From: Chitinophagaceae bacterium
Lineage (GTDB): Bacteria > Bacteroidota > Bacteroidia > Chitinophagales > Chitinophagaceae
Length of the DNA: 41,733 nt
Direction: 5' to 3'
Assembly (NCBI GenBank): GCA_016720745.1
Contig: JADKKA010000015.1
Span: forward strand, 1 to 41,733
Part shown: one piece after another, positions 17,141-27,900 of the stretch
Layout of the letters: each line of letters opens with the position of its first letter
How positions within the stretch are numbered: position 1 is the stretch's first letter
The notes under the pieces: generated by a model
Databases searched by the model: none
Told to the model about the DNA's origin: nothing
Seen by the model: the letters and a program-made list of their open reading frames with translations, nothing else
Translations under genes and position numbers: made by a program

Positions 17141-17390
17141 GAGGGTGGAATTACGTCAAGCTACAGAGAGGATTGGGGGTGCTCACTCCAAGATTGCCGC
17201 ACATTTCTCCTAATACCCAAGGCTTTCTCAAATTCTAATACTGAGCTGTATAAGATCCTTTTTACGGAGCACGTCAAAGAATATTGAGATTTTAGAAATG
17301 TTCCCAGCGCACTCCGGAATCTCCATGATAGAAGGTGGAAAATATGCGGCTTGCAACAAATCCAGATGGATGGACACGGTTTCATGAATC
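17141..17390. other. Gene-free stretch between the polysaccharide cluster and the secreted-protein family
   Basis: No credible gene is present. Bases from about 17300 to 17390 resemble the segment found just after the hairpin in the downstream regions of the other family members (matching pieces such as TCCCAGCGCA and ATCTCCATGA). The ABC-ATPase remnant seen after the other copies is not recognisable here. The promoter of the polysaccharide cluster should lie in this region, but I cannot pick out a convincing one. Confidence 0.5.
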
Positions 17391-17426
17391 ATATCGAGAG
17401 CCAGGCATCTGCCCAACTCTCGATAT
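17391..17426 (-). other. Conserved hairpin after the stop codon (copy 1)
   Basis: The stem is ATATCGAGAG paired with CTCTCGATAT, with an inner GGCA/TGCC pairing, starting about 30 bases after the expected stop of the solute-binding fusion gene. The outer stem differs from the other copies on both arms while keeping the pairing. No U tract follows on the transcribed strand, so it is not a standard intrinsic terminator. Confidence 0.75.
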
Positions 17427-17445
17427 GTTCTGTAACATGGGTTTA

Positions 17446-20400
17446 TTATCTGACTTCTATTTCGCAGTTCCGATATAGACCCTCCAACCCGAACCCAACC
17501 AGGTCTGCTTTGCCATCAGCATTAACGTCGCCCACCGTTCGCACATACTGGGTCACTGTCCAGCCATGCGATAGATCAAAATCATTCGTCCAGCGGCTGA
17601 CCGCATCAAAACTGGCACCGTTCGATAGTGCCACATACACCCCATCCTGCCCAAATCCGATCAGGTCATCCCTGCCATCGTTATTGACGTCCCCCACTGT
17701 CCGCACAAACCCGGCCACCGTCCAGCCATGCGATAGATCAAAGGATGAGCTCCACTTGCTGATCGATCCAAAGCTGGTCCCGTTGGAGAGGGCCACATAC
17801 ACACCGTCCAACCCAAACCCGATCAGATCATCCCTGCCATCAAAATTGACATCTCCCACCGTCCGCACAAATTGACTTACTGTCCAGCCATGTGAGAGAT
17901 CAAAGGACGAGCTCCACTTGCTGATCGATCCAAAGCTGGTCCCGTTGGAAAGCGCCACGTACACACCGTCCAACCCAAACCCGATCAGGTCATCTCGACC
18001 ATCGTTGTTGACATCCCCCACCGTCCGCACAAATTGACTTACTGTCCAGCCATGCGAGAGATCAAAGGATGAGCTCCATTTGCTGATCGGGTCAAAGCTC
18101 GTACCGTTGGAGAGCGCCACATACACACCATCCAATCCAAACCCGATCAGATCGTCTCGACCATCGTTGTTGACGTCCCCCACCGTCCGCACAAATTGAC
18201 TTACTGTCCAGCCATGAGAGAGATCAAAGGAAGAGCTCCACTTGCTGACCGCATCAAAGCTACTGCCGTTTGATAGCGCCACGTACACACCATCCAGCCC
18301 AAACCCGATCAGATCATCCCGTCCGTCATTGTTGACATCCCCCACCGTCCGCACAAATTGACTCACCGTCCAGCCATGCGAGAGATCAAAGGAGGATGTC
18401 CATTTGCTCGCAGGGGCAAAGGGTTTTATAGTATAGATCTCGCCGCCAATAAAATTGCCGTCCCCTACAGCCGTCCCGCCCAGCGGATTTAACGCTGCAT
18501 CTATAATTGAATTGTTATCCACTACGTCCAGACGGATCGTGCCAGGGCCGCTTCCTGTGTTGACTGTCACAGTGTAGACACTGCCCGATCCGCTGACCCC
18601 GCTCACGGCTGCGCCTGAGACGCTGCCGGTTGTTGTCAACGTAAAATCACCAGCATCCACGCCTGTTACGGATTCAGAGAAATTCACCGTAAAATTTACA
18701 CTGGAAAGGCTTGACGGGGATACGAATGTGCGGGTGATGGAAGAAACTATGGGCAAAAATCCATTGAGTACATTCATTGTGTTACAGGCGCGCTGCACGC
18801 CATCTGACGGAGTAACTGTACCAGCCAGCACATCCGTAAACATGTCATTAAAGGGAACCCAGTAATTGCCGAACTCCAGACTTTGCGAACGAGGCTCACC
18901 CTGGGCGGATGCCTGAGCAAAGGTGTTGATCAGCGGGTCGGCAGAGCCCACATCACTGCGCGCTGGAATATGCCCACCGACATCGGTGAATATTTGCGAT
19001 GAAGCCTGGCTGGTCATGTAAAGAGCCAAGTCAATGGTATTGGCAAGATTAGTGGTGTTGGGGTTGACGTAGAAACCATCGATGCCATTGATTGGCTTCG
19101 CTATGTCAACAGGGCCGCTGGGCAGGAGTACCACACCCAGGTCGCTGCCAAGCGCAGCTTTTAGGTCAGCCAGTGCCCATGGGCCATTAACCAGCATTCC
19201 CACTTGTCCGTTCACGAAATCTGTCTGGGCAGTGGCATAATCAATTTCCAAATTGGCACCCGCGGCTTGCAGATCAAGCAAATATTGCATGGCGGGAGTG
19301 AAACCGCCCAGTTGGGCGGTACAGAGTCCGTTGACATCCATGAGCTGGCCGCCAAAGGCATTCCACAAACCATAGAGGTAGTAAACTCCCCCACCCGGCG
19401 AGGCAATGGTTTCACCGCTTTGGAGGAGGGAAAGCAATTCGGCAGTAGTGGTTGGCGGAGTGGAGATCATGGACTTGTTGTAATATAGCGCCACCGCCTT
19501 GGCTGATTCAGGAACACCGTACAGTTGACTGTTAATCGTCATGCCATCAATGGCGGCCTGACTCACATTAGTGAGATTCTCCTGCAGGTAACTATCAACA
19601 TTAAGGACAACGCCTGAGCGGACCTGGTCACCGAGAATATCATTCGGCGCAATATACATATCGGGCCCGCCGCCGGAAAGGACAGCGGTTTCATAATCTG
19701 TGTAGATCGTGCCCAATGGCACACTAATGGGAACGATGGTAAGAGTGCTATCAGCAGCATGTGCATTGTCAACAACCTGGAGAAGCGCAGTCTCTTCGCC
19801 GCTGCCACTTCCATATGGATACCACAAGGTGACAGTATTTGTGCTTGGAGCAAACCCATTGAGCACATTCATTGTGTTACAGGCACGTTGAACGCCTACT
19901 TGCGGAGTTTCGATACCAGTCAATACATTGATGACCATTTTATTGAAGGAATCCCAATAATTGAACATCTGCTGAACCTTTGGGCGGGGGTTACCCTGTG
20001 CGAAAATCTGGGCAAAGGCGTTGATCAGCGAGTCTGCAGAACTGACATCAGTCCGTACTGGAATATCTCCGCCAACATCAGTGAATATTTGCGAAGAAGC
20101 CTGATTGGTCATGTATAGTGCCAAGTTGACCACGTCAGCGGGGTTGGCAGTGTTGGGATTGACGTAGAAACCAACCGAATCGGTAAAGACATGCGCAACC
20201 CCGGATGGTCCGCTCGGTAGAATTGCAACACCTAAATCAGCACCAAGCACGGCTTCGTAATTTGCCAAAGTCCAGGGTCCGTTGATTAACATATCGACAT
20301 TGCCACTCAGGAACATCGTCTCTGCACTGGCATAATCTGTCGCAAGCGAAGCACCTGCAGTCTGAAGGTCGCGCAGGTATTGCATCGCCAGATCATATCC

Positions 20401-21066
20401 ACCCTGATCGGCAGTACAACGGCCCGTGCCATCCATCAACTGTCCACCGAAGGCGTCCCAAAAACCGTAGTAAAAGTAACTTCCCGCGTCTCCCGCACCT
20501 GCGATGGACTTACCATCATTTTGGAGCATGGAGAGCAATTCAGCTGTGGTTGTAGGAGGCGTGGGGAGCGTGGATTTGTTGTAATACAAAGCTACAAGAA
20601 TACCTTGTTTGGGAATGCCATATAGAAAACCATCAACTACATTGCCGTTAATAGCGGCCATAGTTACATTGGTTAGATTTCCGGTTAGATAACTGTCAAT
20701 GTTCAGGATGTTTCCGGCACGAGCCTGGTCACCCACCCAATCGCTCGATCCAAGATACATATCTGGAGCACTGCCTGACTGTATTGCCGCATTGTAATCT
20801 GCAAGTAAGTCTAGGTGATAAGTTGCATCGATCGTGAGACCCGGATTGGCTGTTTGGGCATTTAGGATAACCTGGTTTAGCGCGGTTTCCTCTGCTCCGC
20901 CCGGTGGAGCATAATCATGCCAAAGGGTTATAGTCCCAGTAACAGATTGTGGATCCTGACGCGGCTTGGCAGGTCGAATATCCTGGGCATTGGCAGTACC
21001 AAGCGGGCCAAAGACCAAACTGAATAGGATCAATACTACCAGTACAGATTTTCTTTTGCGTAACAT
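17446..21066 (-). CDS. Secreted tandem solute-binding protein fused to a six-repeat FG-GAP module
   Basis: A 1206-residue exported protein. A Sec signal peptide (about 1-28, ending GTANAQ) has no lipobox cysteine. Two extracellular solute-binding domains of the SBP_bac_8/maltose-binding type follow, at about 40-405 and 408-770. They are clearly duplicated: both end in GVQRACNTMNVLNGF and share PDMY, LYYNKS and NGPW segments. A bacterial Ig-like domain (SVNFTVNFSESVTGVDAGDF; about 775-880) comes next, then six repeats of about 54 residues (SHGWTVSQFVRTVGDVNNDG type). The last residues are altered by a one-base loss at about 17474; the other copies end in GTAK at the position of 17457. No permease or ATPase gene is adjacent. 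AAGGAG precedes the ATG. Free or wall-bound sugar capture is a guess. Confidence 0.85.
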   Translation of the reverse strand: MLRKRKSVLVVLILFSLVFGPLGTANAQDIRPAKPRQDPQSVTGTITLWHDYAPPGGAEETALNQVILNAQTANPGLTIDATYHLDLLADYNAAIQSGSAPDMYLGSSDWVGDQARAGNILNIDSYLTGNLTNVTMAAINGNVVDGFLYGIPKQGILVALYYNKSTLPTPPTTTAELLSMLQNDGKSIAGAGDAGSYFYYGFWDAFGGQLMDGTGRCTADQGGYDLAMQYLRDLQTAGASLATDYASAETMFLSGNVDMLINGPWTLANYEAVLGADLGVAILPSGPSGVAHVFTDSVGFYVNPNTANPADVVNLALYMTNQASSQIFTDVGGDIPVRTDVSSADSLINAFAQIFAQGNPRPKVQQMFNYWDSFNKMVINVLTGIETPQVGVQRACNTMNVLNGFAPSTNTVTLWYPYGSGSGEETALLQVVDNAHAADSTLTIVPISVPLGTIYTDYETAVLSGGGPDMYIAPNDILGDQVRSGVVLNVDSYLQENLTNVSQAAIDGMTINSQLYGVPESAKAVALYYNKSMISTPPTTTAELLSLLQSGETIASPGGGVYYLYGLWNAFGGQLMDVNGLCTAQLGGFTPAMQYLLDLQAAGANLEIDYATAQTDFVNGQVGMLVNGPWALADLKAALGSDLGVVLLPSGPVDIAKPINGIDGFYVNPNTTNLANTIDLALYMTSQASSQIFTDVGGHIPARSDVGSADPLINTFAQASAQGEPRSQSLEFGNYWVPFNDMFTDVLAGTVTPSDGVQRACNTMNVLNGFLPIVSSITRTFVSPSSLSSVNFTVNFSESVTGVDAGDFTLTTTGSVSGAAVSGVSGSGSVYTVTVNTGSGPGTIRLDVVDNNSIIDAALNPLGGTAVGDGNFIGGEIYTIKPFAPASKWTSSFDLSHGWTVSQFVRTVGDVNNDGRDDLIGFGLDGVYVALSNGSSFDAVSKWSSSFDLSHGWTVSQFVRTVGDVNNDGRDDLIGFGLDGVYVALSNGTSFDPISKWSSSFDLSHGWTVSQFVRTVGDVNNDGRDDLIGFGLDGVYVALSNGTSFGSISKWSSSFDLSHGWTVSQFVRTVGDVNFDGRDDLIGFGLDGVYVALSNGTSFGSISKWSSSFDLSHGWTVAGFVRTVGDVNNDGRDDLIGFGQDGVYVALSNGASFDAVSRWTNDFDLSHGWTVTQYVRTVGDVNADGKADLVGFGLEGLYRNCEIEVR
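17457..18420 (-). repeat. Six tandem FG-GAP/VCBS-type repeats (module copy 1)
   Basis: Six coding repeats of 162 bases each, with period markers at every GTCCAGCCATG. Each encodes W-S-SSFDLSHGWTV, a GDVNNDGRDD calcium-type loop and GFGLDGVYVALSNG. The fifth repeat has TVAGF and GFGQDG, and the sixth begins SRWTNDF and lacks the last strand. Confidence 0.9.
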
Positions 21067-21241
21067 AATATTCTCCTTTTGGAAATGTGTAATAAATGCG
21101 TTTTAGTTTTCTTTACAGGTTTTTGTATGTAAGCGGTTTGGTAGTAATCAATTTCCTCCCTATTTATCCATATCTTGAATGATTTGCACAATTTTATACG
21201 AATCTTGTTTTATGATACAGGCGCACAAAAGTGTAAATCAA
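21067..21241 (-). promoter_or_regulatory. Promoter and leader of the solute-binding fusion gene
   Basis: A sigma70-like pair, TTGATT (21236-21241) and TATCAT (21212-21217), with 18-base spacing is followed by a leader of about 145 bases ending in AAGGAG before the ATG. The whole stretch is nearly identical to the upstream region of the NHL/BNR gene at 28701-28874, including both promoter boxes. Confidence 0.6.
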
Positions 21242-21260
21242 GTACCATTTATCATGTGAT

Positions 21261-21530
21261 TTAAATTACAGAGAGAACCGATCAATAAACCTAACGGTTC
21301 TTTTTTGTTGAGTATATTTTGTCATCAACAGATCTTCGTTTTCCAGTATCTCAATCGTTAGTCCATCCGCCACGATATTGCTATCATTAATCACGATCGT
21401 GCGCTGAAATAATTCTTGCACCAATTTCAATTCATGCGTACTGATCGGTAGTTCATGCATTACATTGATCAATATTCCCAGCGCATCAGAAATCTCCATG
21501 ACTAAACGTGGAAAACACAAGACTTTCAAG
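21261..21530 (-). pseudogene. CbiO/EcfA-type ABC ATPase C-terminal remnant (copy 1)
   Basis: An 87-codon frame contains ISTHELKLVQELFQRTIVIN, then DSNIVADGLTIEILENEDLL. This is the H-loop to C-terminus pattern of energy-coupling-factor ATPases (STHD, RxIVxxDGxIVADG, ILENExLL). Walker A, signature and Walker B are absent, so it cannot work as an ATPase. The N-terminal part is unrelated sequence. The same fragment recurs downstream of three other module genes. Confidence 0.65.
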
Positions 21531-21556
21531 AAGTCCCAGATATATGTGTTATGAAT

Positions 21557-21595
21557 CAGATTCGAGAGTCAGGCACATGCCCAACTCTCGAATCT
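21557..21595 (-). other. Conserved hairpin after the stop codon (copy 2)
   Basis: A 12-base perfect stem, CAGATTCGAGAG with CTCTCGAATCTG, with an inner GGCA/TGCC pairing, starts about 15 bases after the stop of the trypsin-like gene. Confidence 0.8.
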
Positions 21596-21609
21596 GTTTT
21601 GTCTGACTT

Positions 21610-22575
21610 CTATTTCGCAGTTCCGATATACACTCCATCCAACCCGAACCCAACCAGGTCTGCTTTGCCATCGGCATTGACATCCCCCACCGTGCGCACA
21701 TACTGACTCACCGTCCAGCCATGCGATAGATCAAAATCATTCGTCCAGCGGCTGACCGCATCAAAACTGGCACCGTTCGATAGCGCCACATACACCCCAT
21801 CCTGCCCAAATCCGATCAGGTCATCCCTGCCATCGTTATTGACATCCCCCACTGTCCGCACAAACCCGGCCACCGTCCAGCCATGCGACAGATCAAAGGA
21901 CGAGCTCCACTTGCTGATCGATCCAAAGCTGGTCCCGTTGGAGAGTGCCACATACACACCGTCCAACCCAAACCCGATCAGATCATCCCTGCCATCAAAA
22001 TTGACATCTCCACCGTCCGCACAAATTGACTTACTGTCCAGCCATGGGAGAGATCAAAGGACGAGCTCCACTTGCTGATCGATCCAAAGCTGGTCCCGTT
22101 GGAAAGCGCCACGTACACACCGTCCAACCCAAACCCGATCAAGTCATCCCGTCCGTCATTGTTGACATCCCCCACCGTCCGCACAAATTGACTTACTGTC
22201 CAGCCATGTGAGAGGTCAAAGGATGAGCTCCATTTGCTGATCGGGTCAAAGCTGGTACCGTTGGAGAGTGCCACGTACACACCATCCAATCCAAACCCGA
22301 TCAGGTCGTCTCGGCCATCATTGTTGACGTCCCCCACCGTCCGCACAAAGTCTGCCACTGTCCAGCCATGCGACAGATCAAAGGAAGAGCTCCAGCGGCT
22401 AAGGGAATCAAAGCTCGTGCCGTTTGATAGCGCCACATACACCCCATCCAACCCAAAGCCGATCAGATCATCCCTGCCATCATTGTTGACATCCCCCACC
22501 GTCCGCACAAATTGACTTACTGTCCAGCCATGCGATAGATCAAATGCCGTCGTCCAGCGGCTGGGATTATTAAAT
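21610..22575 (-). repeat. Six tandem FG-GAP/VCBS-type repeats (module copy 2)
   Basis: Six repeats of 162 bases form the 3' end of the trypsin-like gene. The second repeat has TVADF, the fifth TVAGF with GQDG, and the sixth SRWTNDF, the same order as in the other copies. One C is missing from a C run at about 22010, which breaks the frame in repeat four. Confidence 0.9.
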
Positions 22576-23731
22576 TTTTTAAGGGTGAAGGTAGCAGTGA
22601 CAGATTTGGCGTCTATCATAGTAACAACACAGCTGCCCGTCCCGGAACACGCACCGCTCCACCCACCAAACATCGAATCTGATGACGGTGCCGCATTGAG
22701 AGTAACTACTGTATTAGTATTATAGGCATATGCCTCGGAGCAATCTGCACCACAATTGATTCCGACTGAACTGCTGGTTACCGTGCCACCTCCAGTGCCG
22801 CTTTGATAACTGTAAGTGTAGAAGATGGTAAGTTAGATTGCAGCCAGCTCTCATATTGAGACACACGCGTGTATACTCCTTGACTATATGGTTGAGCGCA
22901 ACCATTACCCCAGGAAACAACTCCCGCCAAATTCCACTGACCCGTGTTTGAATTAACCACAATTAATGGGCCGCCAGAATCGCCCTGGCAGGAGTCATAC
23001 CCGCCTGCATCATAACCAGCGCACAGCATATTACCTGTTATCTCTCCAGCGTAGTGGAGTACATCATTACAGACTAAATTGTCAATAATGGGAAGTTGTA
23101 CCTCTTGTAATTGTGTAGGCATTCTGGAGGCAGAACAGAACTGGTATTGCCCCAGCCTGTGACCCATGAACTGGCGCCGATTAAACTCCCAATACTGGCC
23201 GGCACTGGTGGAATAATAGCAGTCCTGGTTGCTCCACTCCCACCGATTGTTACCGGGCTCGCCAATTGGAGCAAGGCTATATCATTGTCCAGGGTGGCAT
23301 CTACATAATCAGGGTGTCTGATAATTTTGAATCACATCTCGACGCTGATCCGGCAACAGAGGTACCAAATCCCAGATACCAGCAACCACATCAAGGCTGC
23401 TCACAAGAACGACAGTACCATTCGTTGCGGTTATACAATGAGCTGCAGTAAGTACCCATTGAGGAGCGACCAACGAACCGCCGCAAAATTGGCTAATATA
23501 TAAATGTAGATGTGCCACTTACCAAGGCGACCTGCCAAGGTATTCACCTGGGTCGGCCAATGCCCCACCCACGATTTGTCCCTCAACATCCTGGCGTGGG
23601 GTTCCTGGTATCCCTTCCTGTGCCCGAGCGGAGAGTAAGCTCCCTGAGATGGGCATAGAACAGAATAGCCCGAGTAAAATAATTGTAAATAGGGTTTTGT
23701 GTTTCAATGAAAATCGGGACCTAGTTTGCAT
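21610..23731 (-). CDS. Secreted trypsin-like (S1A) serine protease with InlB-type and FG-GAP modules (frameshifted)
   Basis: A signal peptide (to about residue 37, LLSARAQ) and a short propeptide precede IVGGALADPGEYLG, the mature N-terminus. The triad is readable across frames: His in LTAAHCI, Asp in DNDIALLQL and Ser in CQGDSGGP. The Asp six residues before that Ser (YDSCQGDSGGP) predicts trypsin-like cleavage after Lys/Arg. The residue before IVGG is Gln, so activation cannot be by trypsin-type self-cleavage. An InlB-B-type/Flg_new-like repeat (MFGGWSGACSGTGSCVV; about 22580-22830) follows, then six FG-GAP repeats. Frame breaks lie at about 23520, 23300, 23120, 22800, 22700 and 22010. AAGGAG precedes the ATG. 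Confidence 0.85.
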
Positions 23732-23790
23732 ATAATTCTCCTTGATGAGTGTCAGCGGAATAAAGTTTAAAATTACAAAAACTATCGTTT

Positions 23791-23819
23791 ATTATACAAA
23801 GTTTTATATCCAAGGGCAA
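23791..23819 (-). promoter_or_regulatory. Candidate promoter of the trypsin-like gene
   Basis: A perfect -10 box TATAAT (RC of 23791-23796) lies 17 bases after TTGCCC (RC of 23814-23819), about 60 bases before the start codon. It does not resemble the shared upstream region of the two other genes. Confidence 0.5.
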
Positions 23820-23894
23820 TTAGGAAAATGTCATAAAATAATGAATAGCGAAAACATCTCCTTCGCCAATGACTTAGTTTACGGCCGTCAACGA

Positions 23895-23929
23895 TAAAAG
23901 GTCAGCCCTAATTAAATCACGGGCTGACC
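23895..23929 (-). terminator. Rho-independent terminator of the NHL/BNR module gene
   Basis: A 9-base perfect stem, GGTCAGCCC with GGGCTGACC, is followed on the minus strand by TTTTA. It lies about 80 bases after the stop at 24011, where the conserved hairpin of the other copies is missing. Confidence 0.75.
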
Positions 23930-24010
23930 GTAAGCCACGATCAGGTAAATCACAATTTGCAATTCAAACTTGCCCTATAATTTACAAAATATAAAGCTCA
24001 AGTGTGCCAG

Positions 24011-24970
24011 CTATTTCGCAGTTCCGATATACACTCCATCCAACCCGAACCCAACCAGGTCTGCTTTGCCATCGGCATTAACATCCCCCACCGTCCGCAC
24101 ATACTGACTCACCGTCCAGCCATGCGATAGATCAAAATCATTCGTCCAGCGGCTGACCGCATCAAAACTGGCACCGTTCGATAGCGCCACATACACTCCA
24201 TCCTGCCCAAATCCGATCAGGTCATCCCTGCCATCGCTATTGACGTCCCCACCGTCCGCACAAACTGGCCACCGTCCAGCCATGTGATAGATCAAAGGAT
24301 GAGCTCCACTTGCTGATCGATCCAAAACTGGTCCCATTGGAGAGGGCCACATACACACCGTCCAACCCAAACCCGATCAGATCATCCCTGCCATCAAAAT
24401 TGACATCCCCCACCGTCCGCACAAATTGACTTACTGTCCAGCCATGTGAGAGATCAAAGGACGAGCTCCACTTGCTGATCGATCCAAAGCTGGTCCCGTT
24501 GGAAAGTGCCACATACACACCGTCCAACCCAAACCCGATCAGGTCATCCCGGCCATCATTGTTGACATCCCCCACCGTCCGCACAAATTGACTTACTGTC
24601 CAGCCATGCGAGAGGTCAAAGGATGAGCTCCATTTGCTGATCGGGTCAAAGCTCGTACCGTTGGAGAGTGCCACATACACACCATCCAATCCAAACCCGA
24701 TCAAGTCGTCTCGGCCATCATTGTTGACGTCCCCCACCGTCCGCACAAAGTCTGCCACTGTCCAGCCATGCGACAGATCAAAGGAAGAGCTCCACTTGCT
24801 GACCGCACCAAAGCCACTGCCGTTGGATAGCGCCACATACACACCATCCAGCCCAAACCCGATCAGGTCGTCTCGTCCATCATTGTTGACATCCCCCACC
24901 GTCCGCACAAATTGACTCACCGTCCAGCCATGCGAGAGATCAAAGGACGATGTCCATTTGCCTGGATCAT
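24011..24970 (-). repeat. Six tandem FG-GAP/VCBS-type repeats (module copy 3)
   Basis: Six repeats of 162 bases at the 3' end of the NHL/BNR-like gene, in the same variant order (second TVADF, fourth NFDGRDD, sixth SRWTNDF). One C is missing from the five-C run at about 24247-24250, breaking repeat five. Confidence 0.9.
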
Positions 24971-27900
24971 TGAATAGTTTCGGGCTGAAGGTTGCTGTCA
25001 CGGATTTGGCGCCTGTCATGCTGACAACACAGCTGCCCGTCCCGGAACATGCACCGCTCCACCCAGTAAACATCGAGCCAGCTGCTCGTGTGGCGGTCAG
25101 CGTCACAACTGTATTGGCGGCATAGGTCTCGGAACAGTCCAAGCCGCAGTTGATGCCAGCAGGGGAACTGGTAACCGTGCCACTTCCAGTGCCTGCTTTG
25201 GCAACTGTCAAAATCGGTTTTTCAATATCATACACTTGGCCGGTAATGAAATCGCCATCACCCACACCCGCCCCGCCCAGCGGATTATCTAAGCAAATCC
25301 ACAATTGAATTGTTGTCCACTACATCCAGGCGGATCGTGCCATTGCCGTTCCCCGTGTTGACCGTTACTGTGTAGACACTGCCTGACACGGGAGTAACAC
25401 CTGTAATGGACGCGCCACTGATGCCCGGATCGGTTGTGAGAGCAAAATCAGCGAAAGGCATCACGGTATCTACACCTGTCACAGGCTTTGAGAAAGTAAC
25501 AGTGAAGTTAACACTCGCTGCACTAGTTGGATTGTTATTAACTCGCAGACTGGAAAAAGCCGTTGGAGCGTTGATGTCCATATTCCAGATTTCCCCACCG
25601 TTGGCCCAGTTTGTTGTGCCAATGAACAGGTTGTTGTTAAAGACGGTTACGCTATTATCCCAATATGGATCGCTATTATTACTATCGCCAAAACCGCCAA
25701 AGCCCACCTGTTGCCAATTGGCTCCATCAGTTGTCTGCCAGACCTCTATACCGGTTGTAAAATTTTCAATTATTGCATACAGCCGAGTGCCGAAGATGCG
25801 CAGTGAATTTATTTGGTTTTCCGAATTTCCAAATCCATCAGCGATCACTTGAACCCAATCACTGGATGTATCGCAGAGAGATGCTGCCGTACAACGCCAA
25901 ATCTGTCCGCCTGTGGTAGTTTGTGTAAAGATCCAGTTCGCAATTCCGCGTATAGGGAATCACCAAATGTAGTCAGAGATGATACACGGTAGCAATTTGG
26001 ATCCCCAAAACCATCGGCGGTTACCGTTGTCCAAGTCACACCATCCGTACGCCAGACTTCACAGCCATCCGAAAGGTTATTGACGCCATCCCAACTGTAC
26101 GTTCCGGCATAAAGGAAACCATTGAATGTTTCCATGGTGAGCAACGCGAGATTATTGACGTTCCCCAGACCGTTGTCCACTACTTTTGCCCAATCACCCA
26201 AGTCGCCCGGTACCGCTACTCCAATTTCGGCGCCATGGGTGGAACTCCGAATGCCCGGCATAGATTTTATTATTGAACACGGCCAGACGCATAACCTCGC
26301 CGTTTGTCGGGTCGCCAAAGCCATTGTTGACCACCTGCTCCCAAGTTATGCCATCACTGCTGCGCCAGATCTGTCCGCCATTGGTGCCGGTGCCTGTCGA
26401 ATTCCAAGTGCCGGCGTAAAGATTGCCATTGAATTCGATCAGATGGTCAATTCCCACATTGGTTGAATCCCCAAAACCATTAGACATCACATTTGACCAA
26501 TTCTTTCCATCAGTGCTGTGCCACAGTTGAGAGCCGCTGCCATTAAAATTATATGTGCCGGCATACAGTTGAGTACCGAAGGAACCTAAGCTGGAAATGC
26601 GGTTGGCTGAATCTCCAAACCCATTAAGATTTACTTGTGCCCAATTGGGTGTGCCAATTGTAAATTTTTGAACGCGATGGTTCTGACTATCAGCCACATA
26701 CAAAGCGCCGCTTTGATCTGTGGTTACACCTTGTGGGTTTCGCAGCATACCGGACTCAGGTCCCCAACCACCGCCAATGGTGGTGAGATATGCTCCGACG
26801 GAATCAAAGACCTGCACGCGATTGTTCCAATTATCGGACACATACAAACGATTATTGGAATCCACAGCCAGCCTCTGAGGAGAGGCAAAGTGGGCGAAGT
26901 CTGACCCCTCTATCCCTGTGACACCGAGCGTGCGTACACAGACTCTGCTGGCATTGAATACCTGCACTCGATGGTTTTGGCTGTCTGCCACATAAATGAA
27001 GCCATTACTATCCACAGCCACCCCTTCTGGATCATTGAAATGCGCGTTGTCAGAGCCTGCTACGTCCGTTACACCCAGCGTCCCTACTATATATGGGAAG
27101 AGTTAAATATCTGTACACGGTGACGCCAACAATCAGTCACGTAAATGAACCCGTTTTTATCAATTGTCAAGCCAGTTGGGCATGAAAACTCGTAATTGCC
27201 GATCCCTCCCCCAATAGTACTAGCGTAGGTACTATCCGAGTTATACACCTGTACACGGCCATGCCAGCGATCAGCCACATATACTTGTCCTACAGCATTT
27301 ACAGCGACATCGCCTGGGTTATCAAGTCGATCATTGGAATTATCCCAGTCACCTTTGACGCCGGCTGCTCCAACTGTCCATAGCGTTACCCCGCCCGAAC
27401 TTTTTTTGGTGAGGCGATGTCCGTCGTCTTCTGTGATGTACATGCTTCCGTCAGTCGCAATCGCCACACCAGAGGGGGAATTAAAGTGATCGCCATCGGT
27501 GAGGTATGGAACGCCGGTTACGCCATAGGTACGCAGATAGGGGTGGTGAATAAACGCGGCATCGAACTGCTGAACGCGGTTATTGACGAAATCGGCTACA
27601 TAGAGATTTTCGGCCGAGTCCACTGCCACATCGGTTGGATTTTTGAATTGGTCATTTCCCGTTCCCCATCCGCCCGGTTCCGATTGTTGTTATATACGCG
27701 TGGGTAAACCGTGAAAAAATCTGTACACGATCATTATATTGGTCTGCTACATAAATATAATTGACGCTCACGGCCACACCAACAGGGCGGCTAAAATGGG
27801 CGTTGTCTGTGCCGCTTACTCCTGCCACGCCAAGAGTCGCTGAATAGACCGGCGCCGTGGGTGTTGAGATGTCAAATATCTGAACGCGATTGTTACCGCC

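Noticed and set aside
17351..17875. Long plus-strand open frames opposite the FG-GAP repeats here and at about 22234-22515, 29122-29562 and 35559-35966
   Set aside because: They recur exactly where the repeat is, rich in Pro, Ser and Thr, and simply mirror the low stop-codon density of the repeated coding sequence. The minus-strand frame gives clear signal peptides and domains.
17457..18420. Regular 162-base tandem repeats as a possible CRISPR-like or satellite array
   Set aside because: The repeats are in frame, encode a conserved folded motif, have no spacer structure and end in a stop codon.
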